Below are positions 16,665-26,786 of a stretch of 45,680 nucleotides of DNA, piece by piece. The notes under the pieces are model-generated. The model did no database searches, was not told the origin of the DNA, and saw only the letters and a list, made by a program, of their open reading frames with translations. Position 1 is the first letter of the stretch. Each line of letters begins with the position of its first letter. Both the position numbers and the translations under genes were made by a program. This DNA is from an uncultured Bacteroidales bacterium (GTDB taxonomy: Bacteria > Bacteroidota > Bacteroidia > Bacteroidales > FEN-979). The stretch is from assembly GCA_903929315.1 (NCBI GenBank), contig CAIYUC010000229.1, positions 1-45,680 of the forward strand, read 5' to 3'.

Positions 16665-17159
16665 ATGGAATTGGTAAGCCCCGGCATCGGCCTGATATTC
16701 TGGATGACATTGGCATTCCTTGCCGTGCTGTTCATTCTTGGGAAATATGCATGGAAACCTATAATGAAAGCGCTGAAGGAAAGAGAGATGTCCATCAGTG
16801 ATGCACTCAATGCCGCAGAATTGGCAAAAGAAGAGATGAAAATGCTTCAGTTCAGTAATGAAAAGTTAATGAAAGAAGCCAGGAATGAAAGAGATATCCT
16901 TCTTGCCGAGACACGAAAGATAAAGGACTCCATCCTTGAGGAAGCAAGACTGAAAGCGAACGAAGAAGCCAACAGGATCATCAACAGTGCAAAAGAAAGT
17001 ATCCATTTCGAGAAAATGGCTGCCATGACGGAATTGAAAAACCAGTTGGCAGATCTATCACTGGAAATCGCAAAAAAAATATTACAAAAAGAATTATCCG
17101 ATCCGCAGAAACAGGAAACCTATGTAAAAGAACTATTGGCTGACGTGAAATTCAATTAA
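16665..17159 (+). CDS. atpF: ATP synthase F0 subunit b
   Basis: A 164-residue peripheral stalk subunit. One N-terminal transmembrane segment (about 7-27: G-L-I-F-W-M-T-L-A-F-L-A-V-L-F-I-L) is followed by W-K-P-I-M-K-A-L-K-E-R-E and a long charged coiled coil to the end, which dimerises and binds delta and alpha. Length and layout are normal. It lies 124 nt after atpE and 24 nt before atpH. Confidence 0.93.
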   Translation: MELVSPGIGLIFWMTLAFLAVLFILGKYAWKPIMKALKEREMSISDALNAAELAKEEMKMLQFSNEKLMKEARNERDILLAETRKIKDSILEEARLKANEEANRIINSAKESIHFEKMAAMTELKNQLADLSLEIAKKILQKELSDPQKQETYVKELLADVKFN

Positions 17160-17183
17160 CTCTGCAACGAATTCAGATTATCA

Positions 17184-17744
17184 ATGAACGTTTCCCACAT
17201 CGCTGTTACCTATGCCAAGGCATTATTCGAGGTCGCCCTTGAACAAGATTCATTGGAAGAAGCGATCAGGGATATGAGGCTCATTCATGAACTTTGTCAT
17301 ACAAACAGGGATTTCACGTTGATGATCAAAAGCCCCGTTATTACATCGGAAAAAAAAATAAAAATCATCCGCGCTATTTTTGATAAAAAACTGTCCCCCT
17401 TAACGCTGACTTATGTGATTATTATCCTTCGCAAAAATCGTGAAGCTTTAATACCTGACATAGCAAGGGACTTTATTGAGCTGTACAAAGATTATAAAGG
17501 TATCCTGACTACTTATCTAAAAACTACTAACGTGATCGGTGAGGATGTTCGTGAGAAAATAGTGGCAATTTTGAAAAAGCAGACTGGTAAAGAAATTGAA
17601 CTGATTGAAGAAACCGATGCAGAAATGATCGGTGGGTTTATTTTACGATGGAAAGATCAGCAGTATGATGCGAGTATTCTGAACCAGATCAATAAGCTGA
17701 AAAAGGAGGTTGCAGCAATTAATTTGTATGTTAAAGGATTCTAG
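17184..17744 (+). CDS. atpH: ATP synthase F1 subunit delta
   Basis: A 186-residue soluble subunit that joins the b stalk to the top of the alpha3beta3 head. The N-terminal helical bundle starts [12 protein letters not shown] and the C-terminal part has the conserved [20 protein letters not shown] motif. Length is normal. An 83-nt spacer with a GC hairpin separates it from atpA. Confidence 0.93.
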   Translation: MNVSHIAVTYAKALFEVALEQDSLEEAIRDMRLIHELCHTNRDFTLMIKSPVITSEKKIKIIRAIFDKKLSPLTLTYVIIILRKNREALIPDIARDFIELYKDYKGILTTYLKTTNVIGEDVREKIVAILKKQTGKEIELIEETDAEMIGGFILRWKDQQYDASILNQINKLKKEVAAINLYVKGF

Positions 17745-17756
17745 ATAAAACTAACT

Positions 17757-17797
17757 TACTCCCCGCCCCGAATGGGGAGGGGTCGGGGGAGGGGGAG
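17757..17797. other. GC-rich hairpin between atpH and atpA
   Basis: CCCC-G-CCCC (17761-17769), GAAT, GGGG-A-GGGG (17774-17782) form a strong stem with one mismatch, followed by TCGGGGGAGGGGG. There is no T tract. It belongs to the same C-tract/G-tract element family as 133-155 and 37329-37350. Inside an operon it may pause polymerase or protect an mRNA end; this is inference. Confidence 0.5.
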
Positions 17798-17827
17798 AAA
17801 AGTAAATCATTATTAACCAGAAAGAAA

Positions 17828-19420
17828 ATGCCAGAAATCAAGCCCGCCGAAGTATCGGCCATATTACGCAAGGAATTGTCCGGATACCAGAATGAAGCCG
17901 AACTTGAAGAAGTAGGTACCGTCCTTCAGATCGGTGATGGTATCGCACGAATTTACGGACTTAATAATGCTGAATCCGGTGAACTTATCGAATTTGAGAA
18001 AAACGGTTTGAAAGCTATTGTATTGAATCTTGAAGAGGACAATATCGGTGCGGTCCTTTTGGGAGAAGCATATGAATTAAAGGAAGGGGATATCGTTAAA
18101 AGGACCCGTAAAATTGCTTCTATTGAAGTCGGTGAAGGACTTTTAGGACGGGTTATCAATACGCTCGGCGAACCCATCGACGGAAAAGGTAAGATTGCGG
18201 GAGAGCGATTTGAGATGCCGCTGGAAAGGAAAGCTCCCGGTGTGATCTTCCGTCAACCGGTAAACCAACCGCTTCAGACCGGCATTAAACCTATCGATGC
18301 CATGATCCCCATCGGTCGTGGTCAGCGCGAACTGATCATTGGTGACCGTCAGACCGGCAAAACGGCCATCGCTATTGATGCCATCATAAACCAGAAAGAA
18401 TTTTACGAAAGAGGGGAAATGGTTATTTGCATCTATGTTGCGATCGGACAGAAAGGCTCTACCGTTGCCAATATCCTTAAAACACTGGAGGAAAAAGGAG
18501 CAATGCCATATACGGTGATCGTTACTGCGACGGCATCAGACCCTGCTGCTATGCAGTTCTATGCTCCCTTTGCCGGCGCTGCTATCGGTGAGTTTTTCAG
18601 GGATACAGGCCGTTCGGCATTGTGCATCTATGATGACCTTTCCAAACAAGCTGTTGCATATCGCGAAGTGTCATTGTTATTACGCCGTCCCCCCGGACGT
18701 GAAGCTTATCCCGGCGACGTGTTTTACCTGCATTCCCGTTTACTGGAAAGAGCGGCAAGGATCATTTCTTCCGACGAAATCGCCCGTAAAATGAATGATA
18801 TTCCTGAATCCATCCGTCATCTGGTGAAAGGAGGCGGCTCATTGACCGCTTTACCGATCATTGAGACACAGGCAGGAGACGTTTCCGCTTATATTCCCAC
18901 CAATTGCATTTCGATCACCGACGGCCAGATCTTCCTTGAAACCGGTTTGTTCAATGCCGGTATCCGTCCTGCAATTAATGTAGGTATCTCTGTTTCCAGG
19001 GTTGGGGGTACCGCACAGATCAAGTCCATGAAAAAAGTGGCAGGCTCTTTAAAACTCGACCAGGCAGAATACCGTGAACTGGAGGCATTCGCAAAATTCG
19101 GTTCCGATCTTGACGCAAGTACCAAGATCGTGATCGATAAAGGTGCACGGAATGTGGAGATATTGAAGCAACCCCAATATACACCGATGTCTGTGGAAAA
19201 ACAGATCGCTATTATTTTCTGCGGTACACGAAACCTGTTACGGAACATTCCGGTGGATAAAGTTTCCAACTTTGAAATGGAATACCTGAATTTCATGGAG
19301 ATGAAACATAAAGAGGTATTAAAAAACCTGAAAGAGGGTATCATCCTTGATGAGCATATGAAGATCATGGAAAGTGTGGCTAAAGATATAACTCAGAAAT
19401 ACGAAGAAAAAAAATTATAA
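17828..19420 (+). CDS. atpA: ATP synthase F1 subunit alpha
   Basis: A 530-residue non-catalytic nucleotide-binding subunit of the F1 head. The Walker A motif G-D-R-Q-T-G-K-T is at 172-179. The sensor region [17 protein letters not shown] and the [12 protein letters not shown] loop are intact, as is the C-terminal G-I-S-V-S-R-V-G-G-x-A-Q segment. Length is slightly above the 500-515 of most species, within the normal range for Bacteroidota. atpG follows after 6 nt. The catalytic beta subunit must come from a separate locus. Confidence 0.97.
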   Translation: MPEIKPAEVSAILRKELSGYQNEAELEEVGTVLQIGDGIARIYGLNNAESGELIEFEKNGLKAIVLNLEEDNIGAVLLGEAYELKEGDIVKRTRKIASIEVGEGLLGRVINTLGEPIDGKGKIAGERFEMPLERKAPGVIFRQPVNQPLQTGIKPIDAMIPIGRGQRELIIGDRQTGKTAIAIDAIINQKEFYERGEMVICIYVAIGQKGSTVANILKTLEEKGAMPYTVIVTATASDPAAMQFYAPFAGAAIGEFFRDTGRSALCIYDDLSKQAVAYREVSLLLRRPPGREAYPGDVFYLHSRLLERAARIISSDEIARKMNDIPESIRHLVKGGGSLTALPIIETQAGDVSAYIPTNCISITDGQIFLETGLFNAGIRPAINVGISVSRVGGTAQIKSMKKVAGSLKLDQAEYRELEAFAKFGSDLDASTKIVIDKGARNVEILKQPQYTPMSVEKQIAIIFCGTRNLLRNIPVDKVSNFEMEYLNFMEMKHKEVLKNLKEGIILDEHMKIMESVAKDITQKYEEKKL

Positions 19421-19426
19421 CCTTCA

Positions 19427-20320
19427 ATGGCGGGATTAAAGGAAGTCAGGATCCGTATCGCATCTGTCAAAACTACGCTGCAGATCACAAGCGCTATGAA
19501 ATTAATGGCCGCATCCAAGCTCAGGAAAGCTCAAATGGCCATCCTGAGACTCAGGCCGTATGCATTAAAGTTGAATGAGATCCTGCAGAATTTAAGTTCC
19601 AGTATCGGGGATTCGGATGAAGATATGTACATTAAAAAACGGGAACCAGAAAAGATCCTGTTGATCATTATCGCTTCGAACCGGGGATTATGCGGAAGCT
19701 TTAACTTAAATGTCATCAAAGCAACAAACAATTTGATCTCGGGTACGTATGCCGCACAAAACCGGAAAAATAATGTAAACCTGATCTGCGTTGGCAAAAA
19801 GGTGTCGGATTATTTCAGTAAAAGGAATTATAATGTACTTGAGGTACGTGATGATCTATTCGATAATCTGGCGTATGAAAATGTGATTCCGTTAGCTGAA
19901 AAAGTCATGAAAGCCTTTATCAATAAAGAGTATGACGAGATTTTTATCATTTACAATCAATTTAAGAATGCAGCGGTTCAACAATTACAGGTTGAACAAT
20001 ACCTGCCGATAAAACCCCAGCCGGAAGTACATAAGGCGATCAAAACAACGGTTTTATCCAACTATATCTTTGAACCGGATAAAGAGACCATCATCCGGGC
20101 ACTGATCCCCAAATCCCTGCGGATCCAGTTATATAAAGCCGTCCTCGATTCGTTTGCCTCAGAGCAGGGCGCCAGGATGACTGCTATGCAGAAGGCAACC
20201 GACAATGCGCAGGAGATGATCAGGGATCTCCAGCTTTCTTACAACAAAGCGCGACAGGCCGCGATCACCAAGGAGCTTCTCGAAATCGTAAGCGGCGCCG
20301 AAGCGCTGAAAGGACAATAA
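19427..20320 (+). CDS. atpG: ATP synthase F1 subunit gamma
   Basis: A 297-residue central stalk subunit. The N-terminal coiled coil reads K-E-V-R-x-R-I-x-S-V-K-T-T-L-Q-I-T-S-A-M-K-L-M-A-A-S-K-L-R-K-A, and the C-terminal helix ends A-R-Q-A-A-I-T-K-E-L-L-E-I-V-S-G-A-E-A-L. Both are the classic family ends. The middle has I-I-A-S-N-R-G-L-C-G-S-F-N. It is the last gene of the operon and faces the convergent DUF3109 gene 29 nt away, with no clear terminator between them. Confidence 0.96.
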   Translation: MAGLKEVRIRIASVKTTLQITSAMKLMAASKLRKAQMAILRLRPYALKLNEILQNLSSSIGDSDEDMYIKKREPEKILLIIIASNRGLCGSFNLNVIKATNNLISGTYAAQNRKNNVNLICVGKKVSDYFSKRNYNVLEVRDDLFDNLAYENVIPLAEKVMKAFINKEYDEIFIIYNQFKNAAVQQLQVEQYLPIKPQPEVHKAIKTTVLSNYIFEPDKETIIRALIPKSLRIQLYKAVLDSFASEQGARMTAMQKATDNAQEMIRDLQLSYNKARQAAITKELLEIVSGAEALKGQ

Positions 20321-20349
20321 TCCCTGAAAAGCCCCGGCCACTGTCGCTA

Positions 20350-20901
20350 CTATATAATCTTCAGCAGCCTGTCAAACCAGGAACTACCATATTTTCGGAT
20401 CAGCGCTTCTTCCAGAAACTTGTATAAGGGTGTTTTTTGCTTTATCCCTTCTTCCAACGCCGGGTTACAGATATCCCATTTATGGTAATTCACTGCATCA
20501 TTTTCTTTCAGACGTTTGATCCGGATGGGATATAGATGACAGGAAACCGGCTTTTGAAAAGGTATTTTCTTTTCAACATAAGCCTTCTCAACGGCACAGC
20601 GGGCGATCCCATTTTCAAAATAAACAAAAGCACATTCTTTCCCTTCAACAAGAGGTGTAACATACTTTCCGGCAGCATCATAATCGAAAACACCCGTATT
20701 TTCAATCTCTTTTATTCCTTCCCCTCGCATGAACTGTTTGATCTCCTCAATATGATCCTCCAGCAATGAAATCTCCTCTTCTTCCAGTGGCGCACCGGCA
20801 TCGCCTTCAATGCAGCAGGCGCCTCTGCAGTTTGGCAAATCACAGGCGAAATGAACACTTGTAACTTCGTCGGAAATGATAGTTTTACCAAGGTTAATCA
20901 T
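20350..20901 (-). CDS. DUF3109 family cysteine-cluster protein
   Basis: A 183-residue cytoplasmic protein. It has eight cysteines in a conserved arrangement: Cys20, Cys25, Cys29 and Cys30 in F-A-C-D-L-P-N-C-R-G-A-C-C, then K-E-C-A-F, A-R-C-A-V, S-C-H-L-Y-P and I-C-N-P. This suggests binding of a metal or an iron-sulfur cluster, as in the YkgJ-type cysteine-rich proteins. The function of DUF3109 is not established. It starts 7 nt after the stop codon of the secreted-protein gene upstream, so the two are probably cotranscribed. Confidence 0.85.
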   Translation of the reverse strand: MINLGKTIISDEVTSVHFACDLPNCRGACCIEGDAGAPLEEEEISLLEDHIEEIKQFMRGEGIKEIENTGVFDYDAAGKYVTPLVEGKECAFVYFENGIARCAVEKAYVEKKIPFQKPVSCHLYPIRIKRLKENDAVNYHKWDICNPALEEGIKQKTPLYKFLEEALIRKYGSSWFDRLLKII

Positions 20902-20908
20902 AAATTAA

Positions 20909-21898
20909 TTAAAAATTATTAAGAAGAAATGCATTACTACATTCCTGGGCATTCAGGATGTGACATGTTTCGGTTGCATTAGGCGAATAACTGCAATCAA
21001 CCATATTTCCTCTCGGGTAGAAATTGTTACAAGCAGGATAAGGATTGCTGCAACAAAGAGGAGGAGGATAGCCATTATGTGTACATGTCCCTGTGAGTCC
21101 TGTTGCACAGCCATCCGTCAGGCTGGAAAAAGGTCCCCAGCAGATAAAGTCTACATCATGATTACCGCTTTGCGAGATAAATATGATGATATCACCTGCA
21201 ACCCCGACCTGCATATAAAACCATGCCGGGCAGGGTTCTGAACCCAGGCAGCCATAATTCGGGTATCCATTCACCGGGGGTGGCGCCTGACCGCTGGTCC
21301 CTGCAGGATAGGAATAAACATTTTCCGAGCATGCGACCTGGGCGCCATCACAAACCAACGAAACATCCATGGGACTGTCATGACCGTTATCTATGGGTTC
21401 AGCCGGCTTGTACAGACCTGAATTTCCTTCTTTGGGAGTTTCTTCCTGACTTTTGGCAGCCTGTTTTTGATCCTTTGCGGAATGATAAAAGTCTGCTATT
21501 GTCGATAGAAATTGAACCCTGTCACTCATGCTCGTTGAAAAAAGTGCAGAATCATTAAAGATCTCCCTTTTATCAGTCATATAAAATTCAATCCCTCTTG
21601 CTTCTTCATAGAAAAATAATCTTTCAGATCTATCAGAAAACATGGATAATCTCAGATAATAATAATCGTATTCATTGTCAGAATGATCAAACCGCACAAA
21701 GTTAGTGAGGGAGTCATCTGAGAGATACGCACAAGAGATAGAATCGGTAGTTGAATCCACGGAAAATAGAAATCTGCAATCGGTGGTCCTGCAGTGATTG
21801 ACATGACCAAAGACGGTAGTATAAGAAAGCAGGATTGCAAATGCACCCAGGCAAAGTTTTAACCCCGGAAAATCACCAAGACTTCTTCGTTCTTTCAT
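20909..21898 (-). CDS. Secreted cysteine-rich protein with a V-D-F-I-C-W-G-P-F domain
   Basis: A 329-residue protein. Residues 12-31 form a signal peptide (L-K-L-C-L-G-A-F-A-I-L-L-S-Y). Residues 35-160 contain no recognised domain. From about 180 to the end is a domain with repeated cysteines, a Y-G-C-L-G-S-E-P-C-P-A-W-F-Y-M-Q-V segment, H-D-V-D-F-I-C-W-G-P-F and P-x-G-N-M-V-D-C-S-Y-S. The same pattern is seen in many large secreted proteins of Bacteroidota, normally followed by PKD modules and a sorting domain. Here the protein stops right after the domain (A-F-L-L-N-N-F), 7 nt before the DUF3109 gene, so it may be shortened. It has no T9SS sorting domain. Confidence 0.65.
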   Translation of the reverse strand: MKERRSLGDFPGLKLCLGAFAILLSYTTVFGHVNHCRTTDCRFLFSVDSTTDSISCAYLSDDSLTNFVRFDHSDNEYDYYYLRLSMFSDRSERLFFYEEARGIEFYMTDKREIFNDSALFSTSMSDRVQFLSTIADFYHSAKDQKQAAKSQEETPKEGNSGLYKPAEPIDNGHDSPMDVSLVCDGAQVACSENVYSYPAGTSGQAPPPVNGYPNYGCLGSEPCPAWFYMQVGVAGDIIIFISQSGNHDVDFICWGPFSSLTDGCATGLTGTCTHNGYPPPLCCSNPYPACNNFYPRGNMVDCSYSPNATETCHILNAQECSNAFLLNNF

Positions 21899-22089
21899 AT
21901 GAAAGTGGAAGCAAATTATCAGGAGGTAAATTTAAAGGATTTTTTATTCGTCCCCAAAGAGAAAGAAAACTAATCCATTTTATCATTTCAAAGAACATAT
22001 GTTCGTAATAAACAATGCGGTGAAAAAGAATCTTTTAGTCACACTATAGAAAATTGCAATGCAGTGATATTATATATCTCCGGCTCCAT

Positions 22090-22120
22090 TTTGTTTATAC
22101 CGATATTGCCACTAACTTTG
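22090..22120 (+). promoter_or_regulatory. Bacteroidota consensus promoter of the giant T9SS protein gene
   Basis: TTTG (22090-22093), 19 nt, then TAACTTTG (22113-22120) matches the full consensus TTTG-N19-21-TAnnTTTG. The GTG start is 26 nt downstream. This is the best promoter match in the window. Confidence 0.75.
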
Positions 22121-22145
22121 CCCAATAGAAATAGTTAGATACGGG

Positions 22146-25100
22146 GTGAATAAATATATATTTGGGCTTCTTATTTATATTTCCGGTTTTGCATCCGCTC
22201 AACAATGGCATCAGCAAAATCCTATACCATCAGCAGAGGATTATCATTGCATTTTTTTTACCAGTCCTGACACAGGATTTATCATTGGCAGCGGGGGCAT
22301 CATCCTGAAAACAACAAACAGCGGAAATTCCTGGGTCAACGAAAACGGGAGTACACATAATATTTTGTATTCCGTATATTTCCCCACCCCGGCCACCGGT
22401 TATGCAGCCGGAGATTCAGGTACGATTTTAAAAACAACCAATGGCGGGTCGGATTGGTTCTTATTACCAACCGGTATTCCAAATAACCTGAAAGGGATTT
22501 TTTTCACGGATGTCAACACGGGCTATGTCGCAGGATCTTCCGGGACTATATTCAGAACAACCAATGGCGGATTAACCTGGAGCCCGGTCTATACCGGTAT
22601 TACCCTGACGATTCATGCAATTTATTTTACGGATGCCAATACAGGTTTTGCTGTTTCTGATAACGGGAAGATCTTAAAAACAACAAATGGCGGTCTTAAC
22701 TGGAATACAATCAATACCAGCGGAAATTCGTTATATTCTGTTTATTTTCCGTCAACTAATACCGGCTTTGCTGCAGGAGATGGCGGCCATATTGCAAAGA
22801 CCACAGATGCAGGGGCAACCTGGACCTATCCTTCATCCGGGACAAATAAAACTTTACGAAGTATTTTCTTTACAAATGGGAATACGGGCTACATTGTTGG
22901 TGATCAGGGAACTTTTTTGAAAACCACCGATAGCGGATCAACATGGATACCACAGGGAGGTCTAGGACAGGAAGATCTTTTAACTGTTTGTTTTACTGAT
23001 CCATCAATAGGTTTTATAGCCGGTGAGAAAGGAAAAATTTTAAAATCCAGCACCAGTGCTGCTTCCTGGGTAACTGCAGCGCCCTCGGGTTGGCGGAATG
23101 AATATTTTGGCGGTGTTTGTTTTTCCAGTGCAAATACCGGTTTTGCAGTTGGGGATAGTGGTATGATTTTGAAGACGATAAATGGCGGAACGACTTGGAT
23201 AAGCCTGAACAGCGGCACTCTACTGCGGTTGTCGGGAGTTCATTTTCCGACTGCTAACATCGGCTACGCAGTTGGAAAAAATGGGAAGATAATAAAGACC
23301 ACGAATGGTGGGAATACCTGGGTTAATCAGGTCAGCAATTGTTCCCAATGGCTCAAAGCCGTATATTTTAGTGACAATGATCATGGTTGTGCTGTCGGAG
23401 GCGGGGGTGCGATAATGATGACATCCGACGGCGGCGTTACCTGGGTTTCAATGATATGCTTGAGCGTTGAAAATGAAGATGTTTTTTTTACTTCCAACTC
23501 AACCGGTTATATTGCTGTAAGTAATGGTTTTATCATTAAGACAACAGATTACGGTTCGAATTGGAGCATTGTTTATCAGGGAAGTACGGAACCTTTGTAC
23601 GCTGTTCATTTCCCTTCTGTAAATACAGGTTATGCCGTTGGAAATAACGGTGAAATAATAAAAACGACAAACGGGGGTAATACCTGGATCCATCTTCCTG
23701 ATTTATATCCGGGCACCGGCTGTCAATTATTATCCGTGTATTTTCTTTCTGCAGATACGGGTATTGTTGTTGGAACGTCAGGGATACTGGCCAAAACAAA
23801 TGACGGTGGTCAGTCATGGATTACGTTGAATAGCGGAACCGATCAGTCTTTATCACGGGTTTATTTTATAAATGCCACCAAGGGATGGATGGTCGGATCG
23901 AATGGTGTCATTATCCATGGGCCATATCTTGACCGGCCCGGATTACCCACCGGACCTACAGCTTTTTGTCTCAATCCTCCCAATTCAACATACAGTACAA
24001 CCGCTGTATCAGGGGCAACATCCTATATCTGGTCACTTACACCTCCCGGGGCGGGAAACATTTCAGGAAACTTTACAACCGCTGTGGTAGATTGGAATAA
24101 TACCTATACAGGATTTGCTAGGATATCGGTACAGGCCCAAAGTTCAAATGGGATAGGGCCTTCGTTTTCAGACTCTTTACTCGTCAACATTTATATAGCG
24201 CCGGGTCCGGTCGGATCCATTTCAGGACCTGACACCGTATGTCCGGGGAGTTCCGGAATAATTTATACCGTCCCTGTTATACCAGGAGCGACAGGTTATA
24301 TTTGGACGGTACCTGCCGGGGCAACGATCATGATAGGACAAAATACCAATTCCATTACTGTTACTTTTTCCGGTTCTCCGGGTACCGGGAATGTGACAGT
24401 TTATGCAGTAAACACATGCGGCACTAGTAATACATCGACACTCCCGGTTTTGATTGCCGGTCTGGTGGGTACTGCAGGAGCTATAACAGGCCCTTCATTG
24501 GTCTGCCAGGGAACAAGTAATGTGATCTATTCTGTTCTTCCGGTGACAAATGCAACAGGATATACATGGACAGTACCACCGGGGGCTTCGATAGTGTCAG
24601 GACAAAATAACACTTCCATCCTGGTTAATTATTCCGGTTCCGCGATCTCAGGAAATATTACCATTTATGCAACCAGCATTTGTGGTAACAGTAATACATC
24701 CATACTCCCCGTTATTGTTGCCGGCTTACCAGGTACAGCAGGTTCTATTACAGGTCCATCAACGGTTTGCGAGGGAACAACTAATTTAACTTATTCGATT
24801 AGTCCTGTTATGAATGCTGCAAGTTATGCATGGACAGTACCGGGAGGCTGGGTTTTGGTAAATGGTCAGAACACTAACAGCCTGACAGTAAATACAGGCA
24901 TTAACGCAAACTCCGGTAATATCACAGTATATGCGGGCAATTTCTGCGGGAATTCAAATACCTCCGTATTGAATGTGATCGTGAATCCAACTCCCGCCCA
25001 ACCAGGACCGATAAGTGGATTGGATTCGGTATGTGCCGGTTCTGTAGCTCTTTCGTACACGGTTGATACGGTATCAAATGTTACAGGATATTCCTGGACA

Positions 25101-26552
25101 GTTCCGACCGGCTGGACTATTATGAGCGGACAGAACACGAACCATATTGCAACGAATACAGGACCAAGCGGAAGTTCCGGTAATATCGCAGTTTTTACTG
25201 TTAACTCGTGTGGAAATTCCACTCCATCCGTTCTTCCGGTTTATATAGAACCTTTACCTGACCAGGCGGGGACGATAACAGGTCCGGCGCTGATTTGTCC
25301 GGGGACGACAGGTGTTATCTATTCCCTTCAACCTGTGCTGAATGCCATAGGTTATATATGGTCAGTTCCGGCTGGTGATAGCATTACTGCGGGTCAGAAC
25401 ACGACATCTATAACCGTGACTTTCGGGATCACACCAGGTACCGGCGCCATAACTGTTCATGGAATAAATAACTGTGGTACAGGTCAAAGTTCCTCACTGC
25501 AGGTCACCATGCCTTCTCTGCCTGTTGCAAATGCCGGACCGGACCAGACTATTTTTTTTGGCACTTCCACATCACTCAATGGTTCTGCAGGTGGAGGTTC
25601 CGGAAACTATCTGTGGCATTGGGAACCGGCTAATTTATTAATAAATCCCAATGTGCAAAATCCTGTTACAACCCCATTGACGATGACCACCCTTTTTACC
25701 CTGACCGTAACGGATCAGACAAGTTCGTGTTCCGGTGAAGATACCACTATTGTGACGATCACAGGGGAAGCATTGAGCGTTGAGGTTTATGCCACACCAA
25801 ACCCGGTTTGCACGGGGAGTTTTACTCAACTTCAGGCCGTGGCAATGGGCGGAAGCAATAACTATTCTTATTTGTGGTCTTCAAATCCACCTGGATTCTC
25901 GTCGAATAATCCCTATCCCGTGGCATACCCCGCCGTGAATACCACGTACATTGTCGAAGTGAACGACGGGTATAATATTGTAACCGACTCTATTGGAGTA
26001 GTGGTAACTGCTTTCCCTTCAGTAGCAGGTGAACCATCAGGACCGGATACTGTCGATCTTAACTATGTTACAACCAGCGAATATACAACGACCGGCGCTG
26101 CTGAGGCAGATTATTATCTGTGGGAACTTCTTCCTGCTAATTCCGGTAATATCAGCGGATCCGGAACAACCGCTACTGTTTATTGGAATTCATCCTGGCT
26201 TGGTGAAGTATCAATCCGCGTTAAGGGCGTAAATGAATGTGGGGAGGGATCGTGGTCTGATCCCAAACAGACATTTTTAGACAACACCGGCACCACTGGG
26301 TTACAGGAATCGACAATAGACAGCAAAATTGTTCTTTTTCCGAATCCCGCTCATGAAAGATTTTGGATCAAAACGTATGGAATAAAGTCCGGGATTAAGA
26401 TCGTTTTGGTTAATGTTTTTGGAGAAGTAATAACCAGGAAAGAAATAAAGGTCGATAATTCATTTATGGATATTGCTGTAAATCCCGGAATCTATTTTGT
26501 GATAATTCAATCACAAGAACAGAAAATAATAAGAAAATTGGTCATTCAATAA
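22146..26552 (+). CDS. Giant T9SS-secreted protein with YCF48-like propellers and Ig/PKD-like repeats
   Basis: A 1468-residue surface or secreted protein starting at GTG. Residues 1-18 form a signal peptide. From about 20 to 592 there are 13 full and one partial copies of a repeat of about 43 residues with the core T-G-x-x-x-G-x-x-G-x-I-x-K-T-T-N-G-G-x-x-W, the YCF48/BNR-like beta-propeller blade; fourteen would make two seven-bladed propellers. From about 593 to 1385 lie about nine Ig/PKD-like modules, the central ones sharing I-T-G-P-x-x-V-C and Y-x-W-T-V-P motifs. A PKD-type module (A-N-A-G-P-D-Q) starts near 1135. Residues 1390-1468 are a T9SS type A sorting domain (L-F-P-N-P ... G-I-Y-F-V-I-I). 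Adhesion or carbohydrate binding is plausible; the true function is unknown. Confidence 0.88.
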   Translation: MNKYIFGLLIYISGFASAQQWHQQNPIPSAEDYHCIFFTSPDTGFIIGSGGIILKTTNSGNSWVNENGSTHNILYSVYFPTPATGYAAGDSGTILKTTNGGSDWFLLPTGIPNNLKGIFFTDVNTGYVAGSSGTIFRTTNGGLTWSPVYTGITLTIHAIYFTDANTGFAVSDNGKILKTTNGGLNWNTINTSGNSLYSVYFPSTNTGFAAGDGGHIAKTTDAGATWTYPSSGTNKTLRSIFFTNGNTGYIVGDQGTFLKTTDSGSTWIPQGGLGQEDLLTVCFTDPSIGFIAGEKGKILKSSTSAASWVTAAPSGWRNEYFGGVCFSSANTGFAVGDSGMILKTINGGTTWISLNSGTLLRLSGVHFPTANIGYAVGKNGKIIKTTNGGNTWVNQVSNCSQWLKAVYFSDNDHGCAVGGGGAIMMTSDGGVTWVSMICLSVENEDVFFTSNSTGYIAVSNGFIIKTTDYGSNWSIVYQGSTEPLYAVHFPSVNTGYAVGNNGEIIKTTNGGNTWIHLPDLYPGTGCQLLSVYFLSADTGIVVGTSGILAKTNDGGQSWITLNSGTDQSLSRVYFINATKGWMVGSNGVIIHGPYLDRPGLPTGPTAFCLNPPNSTYSTTAVSGATSYIWSLTPPGAGNISGNFTTAVVDWNNTYTGFARISVQAQSSNGIGPSFSDSLLVNIYIAPGPVGSISGPDTVCPGSSGIIYTVPVIPGATGYIWTVPAGATIMIGQNTNSITVTFSGSPGTGNVTVYAVNTCGTSNTSTLPVLIAGLVGTAGAITGPSLVCQGTSNVIYSVLPVTNATGYTWTVPPGASIVSGQNNTSILVNYSGSAISGNITIYATSICGNSNTSILPVIVAGLPGTAGSITGPSTVCEGTTNLTYSISPVMNAASYAWTVPGGWVLVNGQNTNSLTVNTGINANSGNITVYAGNFCGNSNTSVLNVIVNPTPAQPGPISGLDSVCAGSVALSYTVDTVSNVTGYSWTVPTGWTIMSGQNTNHIATNTGPSGSSGNIAVFTVNSCGNSTPSVLPVYIEPLPDQAGTITGPALICPGTTGVIYSLQPVLNAIGYIWSVPAGDSITAGQNTTSITVTFGITPGTGAITVHGINNCGTGQSSSLQVTMPSLPVANAGPDQTIFFGTSTSLNGSAGGGSGNYLWHWEPANLLINPNVQNPVTTPLTMTTLFTLTVTDQTSSCSGEDTTIVTITGEALSVEVYATPNPVCTGSFTQLQAVAMGGSNNYSYLWSSNPPGFSSNNPYPVAYPAVNTTYIVEVNDGYNIVTDSIGVVVTAFPSVAGEPSGPDTVDLNYVTTSEYTTTGAAEADYYLWELLPANSGNISGSGTTATVYWNSSWLGEVSIRVKGVNECGEGSWSDPKQTFLDNTGTTGLQESTIDSKIVLFPNPAHERFWIKTYGIKSGIKIVLVNVFGEVITRKEIKVDNSFMDIAVNPGIYFVIIQSQEQKIIRKLVIQ

Positions 26553-26674
26553 TAATTATGATTTTAAGTGTAATTTGAAAAAATCCTTCTAAGCAAAATA
26601 ATAGTGAGAATAAATACCATTTTTTACGGTTTGCAGTTATTAATGTACCCGAATTTTCAAGAGGTTGATTAAAA

Positions 26675-26730
26675 AGCCTAAGTGCGCCTTTGTGAAAGTT
26701 CGCACAAAGTAACACAAAGAATAAAATCCA
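26675..26730. repeat. CACAAAG-type repeat before the RND operon
   Basis: GCGCCTTTGTGAAAGTTCGC is followed by ACAAAGTAACACAAAG, forming a loose inverted pair of the same CACAAAG words seen at 1-110 and 36537-36642. No clear promoter match was found in the 234-bp gap. Confidence 0.45.
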
Positions 26731-26786
26731 AAACATTTAACTTTTTACTCACAGCCAACAGGAATGAGCATTAAAGAATATATTTT

